Source: Deltaproteobacteria bacterium
GTDB taxonomy: Bacteria; Desulfobacterota; Desulfobacteria; Desulfobacterales; Desulfosarcinaceae
Assembly: GCA_021819735.1 (NCBI GenBank)
Contig: JAKAFO010000013.1
Location: 1 to 33,151, forward strand
Reading direction: 5' to 3'
DNA: 33,151 nucleotides
Position 1 is the stretch's first letter. Each line of letters begins with the position of its first letter. The translations under genes were made by a program, and so were the position numbers. The notes below the pieces were generated by a model. That model was not told where the DNA came from. It did not search any database and worked only from the letters and a program-made list of their open reading frames with translations. This document shows, piece after piece, positions 16,524-25,945 of the stretch.

Positions 16524-17375
16524 TCAGTCAATCGCGGCCAGCCGCAACAATGCCGCCGCATTGCCGCCGCAGATCATCTGCTTGTGGGCCGCGCTCACGC
16601 CGGCTTGATCCATTTCGGCCAAGTAGCGCTTGGCCGACAGCAGAGGATAATCGGTGCCGAAGAGGATTTTCTCCGGCCCGGCCAGCTCCACGGCCAGGCG
16701 GTATACCTCCGGGCGGTAGAGATAGGGCGAGGCGGCCGTGTCGAACCACACATGGGAAAGGGCTTGCGCCACCTCTTTTTTCATCAGGTTGTACCAGAAG
16801 ATGCCGCCGCCCCAGTGGGCCAGGATCAGCCGGTTGCCGGTGTACTTTTTGACCATGGCATAGATCTGGGCCAGGGTGTTCTTGGTCTTGCCCGGGTAGT
16901 CGTGGCCCACCGGCTCGTTGGTGTGGATCATCACCGGCCGGTCGAAGCTTTGGGCCAGGGCCATGATCTCGTCCATGGCGCCCATGTCCTGGCACTCCAG
17001 GTCGGAGCAGTAGAACGCCAGTTCGCCGACGCCCCCAAGGCCGGCCTTAAGGCAGCGCTCGACTTCGGCCGGCGCCGAGGGTTCCAGGGCGTCCATGCAG
17101 CAAAAGCCGATGAGGCGGTCGGGATAGCGCGCCACGGCCTCCAGGATGTAGTCGTTGTGGCGCTGGAAGGTTTCGGCCGTGCGCCAGGGAAAGCCGAAAG
17201 TGACCGCCTTGTCCACCCCCTGGGCATCCATTTCGGCGATCAGTTGCTCGGCGCCGACCATTTTGGATTTGGACGATTCGTAGAGCAGGGTGAAGGCCGG
17301 CTCGTCGGCAAAGTAGCGCGCGCGGTCGTCACGGATGAAGTCCGGGAAAATGTGGGTGTGGAAATCGATCAGCAT
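16524..17375 (-). CDS. Amidohydrolase-family (metal-dependent TIM-barrel) protein
   Basis: A 283-residue amidohydrolase-2-type protein with metal-site motifs His6-x-His8 (DFHTHIFP), His151 (MIHTNEP), His187 (LAHWGGG) and Asp242 (FGTDYPLL). Relatives are decarboxylases or hydrolases of small cyclic or aromatic acids; the substrate cannot be inferred. The start at 17375 is chosen because GGAGGAG lies just upstream and the family N-terminus MLIDFHTH begins there. The longer track ORF adds 23 unrelated residues. It lies 99 bases after the pterin-binding methyltransferase gene on the same strand and may be its operon partner. Confidence 0.88.
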   Translation of the reverse strand: MLIDFHTHIFPDFIRDDRARYFADEPAFTLLYESSKSKMVGAEQLIAEMDAQGVDKAVTFGFPWRTAETFQRHNDYILEAVARYPDRLIGFCCMDALEPSAPAEVERCLKAGLGGVGELAFYCSDLECQDMGAMDEIMALAQSFDRPVMIHTNEPVGHDYPGKTKNTLAQIYAMVKKYTGNRLILAHWGGGIFWYNLMKKEVAQALSHVWFDTAASPYLYRPEVYRLAVELAGPEKILFGTDYPLLSAKRYLAEMDQAGVSAAHKQMICGGNAAALLRLAAID

Positions 17376-17474
17376 GGCGCGTGTTCTCCTCCAGAGGGTA
17401 GATCCGAGTCGGTCGCCGGGCCGCCCCGGCGGTCGGGATTCCATACCATAGCGGCCGGGGCGTGTCGCCTGCTT

Positions 17475-18269
17475 TTATCCGTCCGGCGGCGTCCAGGCGA
17501 AGACGCCTTCGGCCAGCAGGTCGGTGCAGATGCGGGCGGTTTCCAGGGTCGGGCCGTGCAGGACATTGACCAGCAGCAGATCGAGTCCGGCCGCGGCCAG
17601 CATGGGCAGAAAGGCTTGCTCCAGGGCGATCTTGCGGGCCAGGGGCAGGGCGCCCGAGGCCAAATTGGAGAGCCCGGCCATGGTGCGCACCGGCATGCCC
17701 AGCAGCTCGGGCAGTTGGCGGATCAGGGTCAGCACCGCCCGGTTGTGGCGGGTCCCGTCGGGCCAGGAGAGCGGCGCGATGACCGGATCGACGATCAGCC
17801 GCGCCGGGTCCAGATCCAGGGCGCGGTAGGCTTCGAACAAGTCCACCGCCAGAGCCATCAGCTCGTCGGCGGCGTGGGGCACGCGGCTGTCGGGGTGCAG
17901 CAGGTAGCCCACGATCTCGGCATCGTAGCGGCGGGCCAGGGGCAGGATGGCTTCGAGCTTGGCCGGCTCCAGGGAAAAGCCGTTGATGATGGCCCGGCCG
18001 CCGCAGGCCGCCAAACCGGCGTCCAGGGCCGTGGGATTGGTGGTGTCGAGCAGCAGGGGCAGATCGGTGACGGCCCGCACCGCCTCGACCAGGAAGCTCA
18101 TGCGCCGTTCGGGGGCGCGGGTCAGCGGCCCGCAATTGAGGTCGATGGCTTGGGCCCCGGCCTGGACGCAGCGCCGCACCAGGTCTTGAATCGGCTGCGG
18201 GTCCAGCGCCTCCAGGGCCCTTGCGATTTCCGGGCGCACCACATGCAAGTTGTCGGCGACAATCAGCAC
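17475..18269 (-). CDS. Pterin-binding methyltransferase (AcsE/MtrH-like)
   Basis: This 264-residue protein has the dihydropteroate synthase/methyltetrahydrofolate methyltransferase TIM barrel and the size of AcsE, which moves a methyl from methyltetrahydrofolate to a corrinoid protein in the Wood-Ljungdahl pathway. Pterin-site residues are visible: DLNCGP (43-48), Asp75 (LLLDTTNP), Asn96 (INGFS), Asp161 (VDPVI) and Asn202 (GLSNLASG). These match the positions important in characterised methyltransferases. The start is GTG at 18269 with GGGGGTGAGG upstream. It begins 15 bases after the VWA-OmpA gene stop. No corrinoid protein or other acs gene is in view, so the methyl acceptor is unknown. Confidence 0.85.
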   Translation of the reverse strand: MLIVADNLHVVRPEIARALEALDPQPIQDLVRRCVQAGAQAIDLNCGPLTRAPERRMSFLVEAVRAVTDLPLLLDTTNPTALDAGLAACGGRAIINGFSLEPAKLEAILPLARRYDAEIVGYLLHPDSRVPHAADELMALAVDLFEAYRALDLDPARLIVDPVIAPLSWPDGTRHNRAVLTLIRQLPELLGMPVRTMAGLSNLASGALPLARKIALEQAFLPMLAAAGLDLLLVNVLHGPTLETARICTDLLAEGVFAWTPPDG

Positions 18270-18284
18270 AACCTCACCCCCAGT

Positions 18285-20363
18285 TTATTGCTTTTGCAGA
18301 TAGTCCAGCGTGATGGTCACCGTGCGGTTCAGGGCCCGGCCCTCGGGCACGGCGTTGTCGTAGAGCGGCGCGTTGGGGCCGATCCCCAAAACGTCCAGGC
18401 GCGCGGCGGTATCCACGTCGGCCTCGATGATCGAGGCCTGCACCGCCTGGGCCCGGCGTTCGGACAACTGGGTGTTGTAGGCCTGGCTGCCGATGGCGTC
18501 GGTGTGGCCCGTGACCGTGATGCTGGCCTCGGGCACCTCGCGCATGCGCTTGATGATGCGCTCGACGATGACTCTGTTGCGTGCCTTGATGGCCGCGCTG
18601 TCAAAGTCGAAGAGGATCAGGGCATACTGCTCCTTGACCCGGTAGCCTTGGCTCTGGGTGGCCTGCTGGGTGCGCTGCACGAAATGGATCGGCAGGGTGG
18701 CCGCTTCGGATTTGTTCAGTTCGTTGGCCTCCGTGTCGATGGCCTGGAACTGCATATCGACCTTTTCGCAGGCGGCCATCTCGTCGAGCAGCGCGCCTTC
18801 CAGGGGCACGGCCCACTCGGTGGGCAAGGCGCCCCGACCCTTGAGGGTGCGGATCTCGCGCTCGCCGCAACGCAGGTTGAGCCGCCAATCGGCGATGCCG
18901 GCCTCGGATTGAATCTGCTGGAAGATGCGCAGTTGGCCCAGGTCGGTCACCTTCTGCACATAGGCGCTGTCCACCGTATCCAGGATGGCCTCCTGGTCGG
19001 CATGGATCTCCACGCGCTGGTTTTCGGCCTGCCCCTCGGCGATGCGGCTGGTGCTGGGTTTTTCGGGCAGGTTGCGCGGCTCGACGGTCATGCGCCGGGG
19101 TTCGATGCCCCAGACGTAGCGCAGGTAGGCGCGCACCGACTCCGCCCGGCTCAGGGAGAGATCCTTGCGCCCCTTTTCCGGTCCCACATTGGCGTTGCAG
19201 CCCACCAGGCGCAGGTTGGCCTCGGGATACCGCCGCAGGCGGCTGCCGATGATGTTGAGCACCTGGCGGTACTTTTCCATGGCGCCTTTGAGCTGCTTTT
19301 CGTCGAAGCCGGCGGTTTCGTCCTGGTTCCGGAAGAGCACATAGCGGTCGGTGAGCTCGCTTTGGCCGGTCGCAAAGTAGATCTGGTTGAGCAGCGGCGA
19401 GCTGTCGATGGTGGTGATCTCCTCGATGGTCAGCTCGGGGGCCGCGAAGGCCACCTGGCCCGTGGGCGGTTCCAACAGGCGATAGGTGACGATGTAACGG
19501 TGCAGCATGGTGGAGGCGAAGGCTTCGAAGATCGGCAGCAGTTCGGTGGCCGAGGCCGCCTTCCAGGCGCGGCCGCCGTGGCTGCCGGCCAACTGGCCCA
19601 GGAAGGGGTCGAGGGCCGGCGTCGGCATGTAGTCCACGGCAAAGGCCGAAAAGTTGGGGATGCCCTGGGCGGCCCGTTCGACCTCGTCCTTGGTGACCGT
19701 GGAGTTGATGTCCTCGCCGTCGGACATGACCACCAGAATCTTGTGCTGTTTCTCGGGCATGGTGCGCGCTGCGTCCAGGCCGGCCATCAAGGCATCCATC
19801 AGATAGGTGCCTTCGGTCAGGCCGCTGCTCATGCTCGCCGAGAGAAAGGCGCGCAGCGTGGCCTCATCGCTGGTCTGCAAAACCCGGGCGTGCAGCGGGC
19901 GTCCGTTGACCGTGGCGGTCTGTTTTTCGTCAAAGATCACGGCCGTCACCTGGTCGATGGGCCGCAGCATTTTGTAAAAAGCGTTGAGGGCCGAGCGCAA
20001 CGGCTCGATGGCCTGGCGAATGCGCATGGATTTGGAGTTGTCCACCACCAGTACGATATTGAGCGGCACCTCTTTGCTGGTGGCCAGCGGCTCCACGGAA
20101 ACGATCTTGGCGCTTTTGGTGCCCAGCCGGAGGCTGAAATCCTTGGCGGTCAACCCTTTGATGGGCACCTCATCCCGATCGGTGACCGATACGAGCAAAC
20201 GGCCGTCTTCCATGGTTTGAAAGACCACCTGGGCGGCGGTTTCAGGGCCCAGCAGATTCAGGGCGGGGGGCACGCTATCGACCGTGGCCGCCTGGACCGG
20301 CGAGACGGTCACCATTATAATCAACAGCCCTATTGCCAGAAACGTTTTGATTCGCACGATCAT
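18285..20363 (-). CDS. Secreted von Willebrand A / OmpA-like envelope protein
   Basis: A 692-residue exported protein. It has a signal peptide (MIVRIKTFLAIGLLIIM..., cleavage near VQA at 23-25), then a short beta-rich region (to about 95). A VWA domain (about 100-280) has an intact MIDAS motif DNSKS at 108-112. An OmpA-like segment (about 310-470, LRLVGCNANVGPEKGRKDLSLSRAESV) comes next. A clear C-terminal OmpA peptidoglycan-binding domain (about 575-692, ITVTGHTDAIGSQAYNTQLSERRAQAV) ends it. It probably sits in the periplasm on peptidoglycan and binds a protein or metal-bridged ligand. The start at 20363 is fixed by AAAGGAG and the signal peptide. The track's extra 31 residues are upstream of it. 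The methyltransferase gene follows after 15 bases. Confidence 0.9.
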   Translation of the reverse strand: MIVRIKTFLAIGLLIIMVTVSPVQAATVDSVPPALNLLGPETAAQVVFQTMEDGRLLVSVTDRDEVPIKGLTAKDFSLRLGTKSAKIVSVEPLATSKEVPLNIVLVVDNSKSMRIRQAIEPLRSALNAFYKMLRPIDQVTAVIFDEKQTATVNGRPLHARVLQTSDEATLRAFLSASMSSGLTEGTYLMDALMAGLDAARTMPEKQHKILVVMSDGEDINSTVTKDEVERAAQGIPNFSAFAVDYMPTPALDPFLGQLAGSHGGRAWKAASATELLPIFEAFASTMLHRYIVTYRLLEPPTGQVAFAAPELTIEEITTIDSSPLLNQIYFATGQSELTDRYVLFRNQDETAGFDEKQLKGAMEKYRQVLNIIGSRLRRYPEANLRLVGCNANVGPEKGRKDLSLSRAESVRAYLRYVWGIEPRRMTVEPRNLPEKPSTSRIAEGQAENQRVEIHADQEAILDTVDSAYVQKVTDLGQLRIFQQIQSEAGIADWRLNLRCGEREIRTLKGRGALPTEWAVPLEGALLDEMAACEKVDMQFQAIDTEANELNKSEAATLPIHFVQRTQQATQSQGYRVKEQYALILFDFDSAAIKARNRVIVERIIKRMREVPEASITVTGHTDAIGSQAYNTQLSERRAQAVQASIIEADVDTAARLDVLGIGPNAPLYDNAVPEGRALNRTVTITLDYLQKQ

Positions 20364-20504
20364 GCTCCTTTCGTTGTCCTTGCCGTTGAACCTTTGAAGC
20401 AATGGATGTACCATGGGGCCTGTGGCCGCAAGCCATCGGCATTGCTTCTTTTGCAACCCGGAAGGAAACCGCCTTGATTACCTTTTTTGCACTTGGATTT
20501 CAAG

Positions 20505-21779
20505 ATGGATGACCCCTTGATCCGCCTCAAGGAACGACACCTGGCCGGAACGGCAGGTGGCCAGTTCGCCGTCTGCTCGGCCCACCCCGTGGTTTTGGGG
20601 TGTGCCCTGGAAATGGTCCGGACCACCGGGCGCTGCTTGCTGGTGGAGGCCACGGCCAATCAAGTCAATCCGTTCGGCGGTTACTCGGGCCATACGCCGG
20701 CGCAATTCATGGCCTTCGTGGGGGAGTTGGCCGGCCGGGAGGGTTTGCCCTTGAGCCGGGTAGTGGTGGGCGCCGATCACCTCGGACCGCATGTCTGGAA
20801 GGCGGAGCCGGCGGAATCGGCCCTGCGCAAGGCCGAAACCCTGGCGCGGCAATGCGTGGCGGCCGGTTTTCAAAAGCTCCACCTGGATACCGCCACTGCC
20901 TGCGCCGATGACCCGGCCCCCCAATTGCCGGTGGCCGAGGCGGCCCGCAGGGCGGCGCGCCTGTGTCGTGCGGCCGAAGCGGCGCGCGCGGATCGGGCCC
21001 AGGGGCCATTGTATGTGATCGGCAAGGAGGTGCCGCCGCCCGGTGGTGCCCTGGCGGCGGGCGAGACCCCGGCGGTCAGCGATCCCGAGCACATTCTGGC
21101 CGACCTGGCGGTCTATCGCCGGGCTTTCGAAGCCGCCGGCGTGGCTGCGGCCTGGTCCCGGGTGCTGGCCGTGGTCGTGCAGCCCGGCGTGGATTTCGGA
21201 GACCATGGGGCGGCCGCCTACGCGCCGGAGCGGGCCGCCGCGCTTTCCGCGGCCCACGGGCAACTGCCCGGCCGTATGACCTACGAGGTGCATGCCACCG
21301 ATTACCAAACGCCGGCCGCCCTGCAACGTATGGTGCGGGACCATTTTCTCCTGCTCAAGGTGGGGCCGTGCCTGACCTTTGCCCTGCGCCGGGCGCTCTA
21401 CGCCCTGGCCGAGATCGAAGCCGAGCTGGATGGGATCGCCGCGCCCGCGCGGCTGCCCGAGGTGATGGAAGGCTTGATGACCGAGCGTCCGGAGCACTGG
21501 CGCTCACACTATCGCGGCGACGAGGTGCGCCTGCGCCATTTGCGCCACCACAGCCCCAGGGACCGTATCCGCTACTACTGGTCCGATGCGCGCGCCAGCC
21601 AGGCCGTGGAACGCCTGCTGGGCAACCTGAGCCGCCCCTTGCCGAGCGCGCTGCTGGAAGCCAAGCTGCCGGAACTATTCGCCGAGATCCGTCACGAAAA
21701 AGTCTTCGCCAATCCCTCCGCCATCGTGCGCGTGGCAGTGCGCCACGCACTGCGGCCCTATCTGGACGCGTGCCGTTGA
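20505..21779 (+). CDS. D-tagatose-bisphosphate aldolase non-catalytic subunit-like (GatZ/KbaZ)
   Basis: This 424-residue protein belongs to the GatZ/KbaZ family: VCSAHPVVLGCALE, LVEATANQVNPFGGYSGHTP, GADHLGP and YEVHATDYQ are all family signatures. In enteric bacteria this subunit stabilises the class II aldolase GatY/KbaY. Here no aldolase, sugar kinase or PTS gene is adjacent, so its role is open. Stand-alone members are common and poorly characterised. The ATG at 20505 is preferred over the track's TTG at 20487 because the family N-terminus starts there. It has only a weak GGA upstream. It is divergent from the VWA gene and ends 13 bases from the convergent patatin gene. Confidence 0.85.
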   Translation: MDDPLIRLKERHLAGTAGGQFAVCSAHPVVLGCALEMVRTTGRCLLVEATANQVNPFGGYSGHTPAQFMAFVGELAGREGLPLSRVVVGADHLGPHVWKAEPAESALRKAETLARQCVAAGFQKLHLDTATACADDPAPQLPVAEAARRAARLCRAAEAARADRAQGPLYVIGKEVPPPGGALAAGETPAVSDPEHILADLAVYRRAFEAAGVAAAWSRVLAVVVQPGVDFGDHGAAAYAPERAAALSAAHGQLPGRMTYEVHATDYQTPAALQRMVRDHFLLLKVGPCLTFALRRALYALAEIEAELDGIAAPARLPEVMEGLMTERPEHWRSHYRGDEVRLRHLRHHSPRDRIRYYWSDARASQAVERLLGNLSRPLPSALLEAKLPELFAEIRHEKVFANPSAIVRVAVRHALRPYLDACR

Positions 21780-21792
21780 GAACCCAGCCGGC

Positions 21793-24700
21793 TCAATTCT
21801 TCGCCGGTTGGGCTGCCACCGCTTCGTTCGCTTTCTGCGCCGGCGGGTTGAGCCGGGAGAACTTCGCGATTTCGCGGTTGATGATACGGGCCATGCGCCA
21901 GCGCGCCCCCGGGACCTGCTCCTCCTGCTCGGGGTAAATCTCCAGGTAGATGCGCCGGTGCCAATGTTCTTCCGTGGGCACCATTTTGTCGATGCGCATC
22001 TGGGTGACCTGGGCAGGCATCGGCTTCTGGCCCGCGGCCATCTCCATCATCGCTTTGCGGGCCAGGCCCATGCGGCGCATGGCCGGCCGGATGCGCAGGT
22101 AGAGCAAGGTGGCTTTATCCTCGGGCGGGGTTCCCTGGGGCTGGACGATGGCGAATCCCACCGTGATGGTGGCAAAGGCGTCCCGGCGGATCTGGGTCGG
22201 GTCTTCGGTGGTGATGCGCAACGGGAAGATGTGAAAGCAGTCGGGGATCGTATTGCCGCGTTTTTGCCGCGACGTGCAATAGAGGCGCAAGTATTCGTGC
22301 GCCAGTTGGGTCTCGAAAAAGTCGAAGCCGAAGAGCCGTTCGGCCCGCCGCCAGGGATCGTCCAGCCCGGTTTGTTTGGGCTGCCGGGCGATTTGATGGT
22401 CGGCCGGCTGCAGGTCGAAACCGTCGCCGTTGGGTTGCACATTGACTTCCAGGGGCTCGGCCCAGGAGAGTTCGTTGACCTCCAGGCGCAGATGGTGGGC
22501 GCAGAAGGTCTGGAAGCGGGTGCTGTAACAGCCGGCGCTCATGGACCAGGTGTAGCGTACCATGCGCGACAGGGACCAGCGCAGCAGCAGGCTCATCCAG
22601 CCCCGGTGGCTGGGGGCATCGTAGTGGATATCCAACCGCAGTTCGTGGAAGATCTGCTGCATGAATTGAATCAACCGCCGACAGAAGAAAAAGCCGGCCC
22701 GCAACTCTTCGTAGCTGTCGGGGACCCAGGGGACCGCGCGATGGTCCAACCGGGCGCTGCGCACCATGCGGCCCAGATCCGGGTAAAGCTGCCAGTCGAG
22801 GAAGGCCAGGTTGGGGTCGCTGCGCATGGTGTCGAGCAGGTCCCCCAGCAGGGCGTCATGATCGCCGATAGGCTTTTCAGCGTTCTCCACGTGGGGGTAC
22901 CATTGGTTGCTCACCTCCATGAAGAGTTCCTTGAAAAATACTTCATCCGCCAGTGTGCGCGTGCCCAGCGCCCGGGCGGCCAGGTTGCGGCGCACCACCT
23001 GCACCGGCATGGCCAGCACCGAGGCTGCGATGTGGTGCCCCAGCGTCCGGTAGCTTTCGAACTGCATCTCGTCGAACCACTGGTCGGCTGTGGACTGATG
23101 CGGAAAAGCCGGGTTTGCGGCGGCATAGGTGGCGATATCCTGGGGCTCGTCGCCGATCAGGGAGGCCTTGAGGTAGAGCAGGATGCCATCCGGCTGGGCT
23201 GCATCGGCCTGGCCGTAGCGGATGCGGCCCACCGCGCAGTGCCAGCGGCTGTGCCCGGTGACCGGATCGTGGCGCAACTGGCTGACGTCGATGTCGATGG
23301 GAATGCCGAAATCGGTGCGGCAGCGTTCGATGGCGATGCCCAACCCGCCGAAGGTCATGCAGGCGTCTTCCTCCGCATCGCAGGCCACGATAAAACGGCA
23401 GCGCCGGCGCACCAGTTCGTAGACGCCCAGGTTTTCGAAATGGCCGCCGTCGGAGACATAGGCGAACTTGCGGCCGGCATCGGTCAGGCCGAGCAGTTCG
23501 CGGGCCAGGAAGAGCAATCCGAGGCTCGGCCCCGGTTTGCGCCACAGCGTGGGGTCCGGCAGCGCCGTATTGGGCAGCCACCAGCCCAGGCGCACGTTGA
23601 AGACCGTCATCAAAAACGCCAGGGCCGGAGAGGTGCGATAGCCCATGTTGGGCGAGGCCGCCGCGCCCGAGATGGTCATGGCCTTGCCCAGGGAGATGCC
23701 TTTGTCCGAGCGCTTGCCGTCCGCGTACACCTTGCTCGATACATACCCGCCCAGCTTTTCTTGCGGCTGATCGTCGCGCTCGCCCTCCTTGGGGAACTCA
23801 TAGCCGCAGTAGAGCGGAGAAAACAGGAAGGCCCCGGCCTTGCGCTGCTGCCAGGCCAGCCGGGTGGCGTGCACCAGGTTGATGGCCGCGTTGATCAGCA
23901 GATAAGGGCCGCGGTACTCTTTCCGATTCGGCACCAGATCGGACAGGCGCACCTTGTTGTCGTCCAGATCGAAGCCGGTGAAGGGATGGTGACGCCGCCC
24001 GAGATTCGAGGCCCCCAGGTAGGCGCGGATCAGGCGGTTGCCATACAAGGCGTGCAGCGAGAAGGTGTTGACCCCCACCCGCCAGGACCAGGCCAGGGTG
24101 ATCACAATGAAGGCGGCCCCCGTCAAGAGACAGAGCCCCAGGGCCTTCCAGGAGACATTGGGCATGACTTGCCAGGGGATCTCCAGGTTTTCGACATGCA
24201 TCTGATAAGCGAGCAGTTTGTTGACCGCGGAGCTGTCCAGGGCGCCGATCAGGATCACCAGCAAGCCGGCGATGAAGACCACCGGCGCCACGGCCATGAC
24301 GGCTTTGCGGATCGCGCGGCCGAACCCTTCGGTCTGCTTCTCTTGGCCGGAGCGGCCCAGCCAGGCGCCGGCGGCGCTGATGGCTGCCCACAGCGCGCCC
24401 AGAATGCCGTGGGGATAGGAAACCAGCTTTCCATCGAGCCAGCGCAGGGCCATGGGCGCGCCGATCACGGCCACCGTCAATAAGCAGAAGAGAATGGTCC
24501 ATTTGGTGATGGCCGCGAAGATGCGCGCCAGCCACTCCCGCTCCAACTCCTCGAGATCGCGCCCGGCCAGGCCGATGAAGACCATCGCAAAAAGGGTGAA
24601 GGCCGCGAGCATCAATGGCGGGCCGATCAACAACCCCATCCAGTATTCCGCTCCCAGCCAGGCAAAGGCGCCGGCCGAGCTGTTGAACCAGTGGCAAATA

Positions 24701-25770
24701 CCCCAGATCGCGAGGAAGAAAGAGGTCGCGCCCCCTAATGCCGCCATGCCCCGCTTGCATTTGCTCCACAGGCGTTCGGGCTCAGCTCGGTGGGCCGGGT
24801 CGCTGGGCCGCGCTTTGCTTTCGGTGTTGCCCGGGGCAAAAAAGGTGCCGAGCACGCCGCCGCAGAAGACAACGCCCAGGGCGATCACGAAAGCCCGGAT
24901 CGTTCCGACCTCATTGTCCACGGCCATAAAATCGCTTCTGTGTTGCCACAGAACGCAGGCCCCCAGCCAAATCGCCAGGGTGGTCATGATCACCGACAGG
25001 CGCGCGGCGAAATTGGAGCAGTCCTTCTGGCCGGCGGCATTCGCGCGGCAACGCCGCAGATCCCTGGATGCGGCAAAGGCCGTCACGCTCATGGCCAGGA
25101 TGAAAAGCCAATAGATCCCTTCATTGAGATGGGTTGCCGCGCCGTCGAGCATCAAGGCCTCGAGCACGATCGTGCCGCGTACCCAGAAAACCAGCGCGAT
25201 CAAGGCGCCGACGAGCACCGAGAGGGTCAGCAGAAAATTGCGCAGATAGGCGACGGCCACGGTCCAGGTGTCGGTTCCCCACAGCCCCTTGCGCGGGGTC
25301 AGGTAGTTGGAGAACTCGCGCAGGTGGGCAATGGGCGAGGGTTCGTGGCGGCCGGTCTGGGCAGTGGCCTGGGACTTGAAACTGCCCACCGACTGCCCCA
25401 GGGCATCCATTACCTCCTGAAAGCTCTGCTGGCAGTGATCGGGCCCCTGCTTCTCGATGCGTCGCCGCAGCCAGGCCGCCAGCCAACTGCCGATATAGCC
25501 ACCGCCCGATACGGTGGAGAGATAGTCGAACTTCTCCAGAATACCCAGGCTCGCCAGGGCCTGGAGCACCCCCAGGTTGAAGGTGGCGCTGCGGATGCCG
25601 CCGCCGGAGAACGCCAGCCCGGATAGATCCGCCGCGTGGGCGTCGGTGATGGGGTCCTCCGAAGCTTGCAGTGTTTCACCGCGCAGGGTCGTTAACTCTT
25701 GGCGCAGGACTTGTTTAAAATCCAGACGGGTCTCTTGGGGCGGAAGCGATGTTTCGGCGTGGGTCGTCAT
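21793..25770 (-). CDS. Patatin-like phospholipase with inserted membrane domain and GNAT-like C-terminus
   Basis: A 1325-residue protein. The N-terminus has the patatin oxyanion motif (LAFSGGGIRS, Gly56-58) and nucleophile Ser88 in STVSGGGY. About ten hydrophobic helices follow between roughly residues 150 and 570 (for example NFLLTLSVLVGALIALVFWV and ALGLCLLTGAAFIVITLAW). The patatin catalytic Asp774 appears only afterwards, in YVSDGGHFENLG. So the lipase fold is split by a membrane domain of several hundred residues. Near 1180-1300 the stretch LLYLRIRPAMRRMGLARKAMM resembles the acetyl-CoA-binding motif of GNAT acetyltransferases; this is inference. AGGAGG lies before the ATG. Function is probably membrane-lipid hydrolysis or remodelling. 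There is no nearby partner of obvious relevance. Confidence 0.87.
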   Translation of the reverse strand: MTTHAETSLPPQETRLDFKQVLRQELTTLRGETLQASEDPITDAHAADLSGLAFSGGGIRSATFNLGVLQALASLGILEKFDYLSTVSGGGYIGSWLAAWLRRRIEKQGPDHCQQSFQEVMDALGQSVGSFKSQATAQTGRHEPSPIAHLREFSNYLTPRKGLWGTDTWTVAVAYLRNFLLTLSVLVGALIALVFWVRGTIVLEALMLDGAATHLNEGIYWLFILAMSVTAFAASRDLRRCRANAAGQKDCSNFAARLSVIMTTLAIWLGACVLWQHRSDFMAVDNEVGTIRAFVIALGVVFCGGVLGTFFAPGNTESKARPSDPAHRAEPERLWSKCKRGMAALGGATSFFLAIWGICHWFNSSAGAFAWLGAEYWMGLLIGPPLMLAAFTLFAMVFIGLAGRDLEELEREWLARIFAAITKWTILFCLLTVAVIGAPMALRWLDGKLVSYPHGILGALWAAISAAGAWLGRSGQEKQTEGFGRAIRKAVMAVAPVVFIAGLLVILIGALDSSAVNKLLAYQMHVENLEIPWQVMPNVSWKALGLCLLTGAAFIVITLAWSWRVGVNTFSLHALYGNRLIRAYLGASNLGRRHHPFTGFDLDDNKVRLSDLVPNRKEYRGPYLLINAAINLVHATRLAWQQRKAGAFLFSPLYCGYEFPKEGERDDQPQEKLGGYVSSKVYADGKRSDKGISLGKAMTISGAAASPNMGYRTSPALAFLMTVFNVRLGWWLPNTALPDPTLWRKPGPSLGLLFLARELLGLTDAGRKFAYVSDGGHFENLGVYELVRRRCRFIVACDAEEDACMTFGGLGIAIERCRTDFGIPIDIDVSQLRHDPVTGHSRWHCAVGRIRYGQADAAQPDGILLYLKASLIGDEPQDIATYAAANPAFPHQSTADQWFDEMQFESYRTLGHHIAASVLAMPVQVVRRNLAARALGTRTLADEVFFKELFMEVSNQWYPHVENAEKPIGDHDALLGDLLDTMRSDPNLAFLDWQLYPDLGRMVRSARLDHRAVPWVPDSYEELRAGFFFCRRLIQFMQQIFHELRLDIHYDAPSHRGWMSLLLRWSLSRMVRYTWSMSAGCYSTRFQTFCAHHLRLEVNELSWAEPLEVNVQPNGDGFDLQPADHQIARQPKQTGLDDPWRRAERLFGFDFFETQLAHEYLRLYCTSRQKRGNTIPDCFHIFPLRITTEDPTQIRRDAFATITVGFAIVQPQGTPPEDKATLLYLRIRPAMRRMGLARKAMMEMAAGQKPMPAQVTQMRIDKMVPTEEHWHRRIYLEIYPEQEEQVPGARWRMARIINREIAKFSRLNPPAQKANEAVAAQPAKN

Positions 25771-25945
25771 GCTTGCCTCCTGGGTAGGTTGTCACATCAA
25801 AGGCGGCCCCCGCGGCACGATTGCTGGAGCATGCAAAACACGATGGCGACATCGATCGGCATCCGATCCGAATGAAGAAAGCTGAGCAGGGGTTAATCGA
25901 AAGAATACTTTAGCTATATCCAAAAGGGCCTGTGATGTAAATGAA

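Noticed and set aside
16461-20477. 1338-residue plus-strand ORF
   Set aside because: It runs antisense to the VWA-OmpA, methyltransferase and amidohydrolase genes, all with clear family motifs. Its composition (His/Gly/Gln-rich, no motifs) is typical of a shadow frame in GC-rich DNA.
21808-24483. 891-residue plus-strand ORF
   Set aside because: Shadow of the patatin gene on the opposite strand; no recognisable motif or ribosome binding site.
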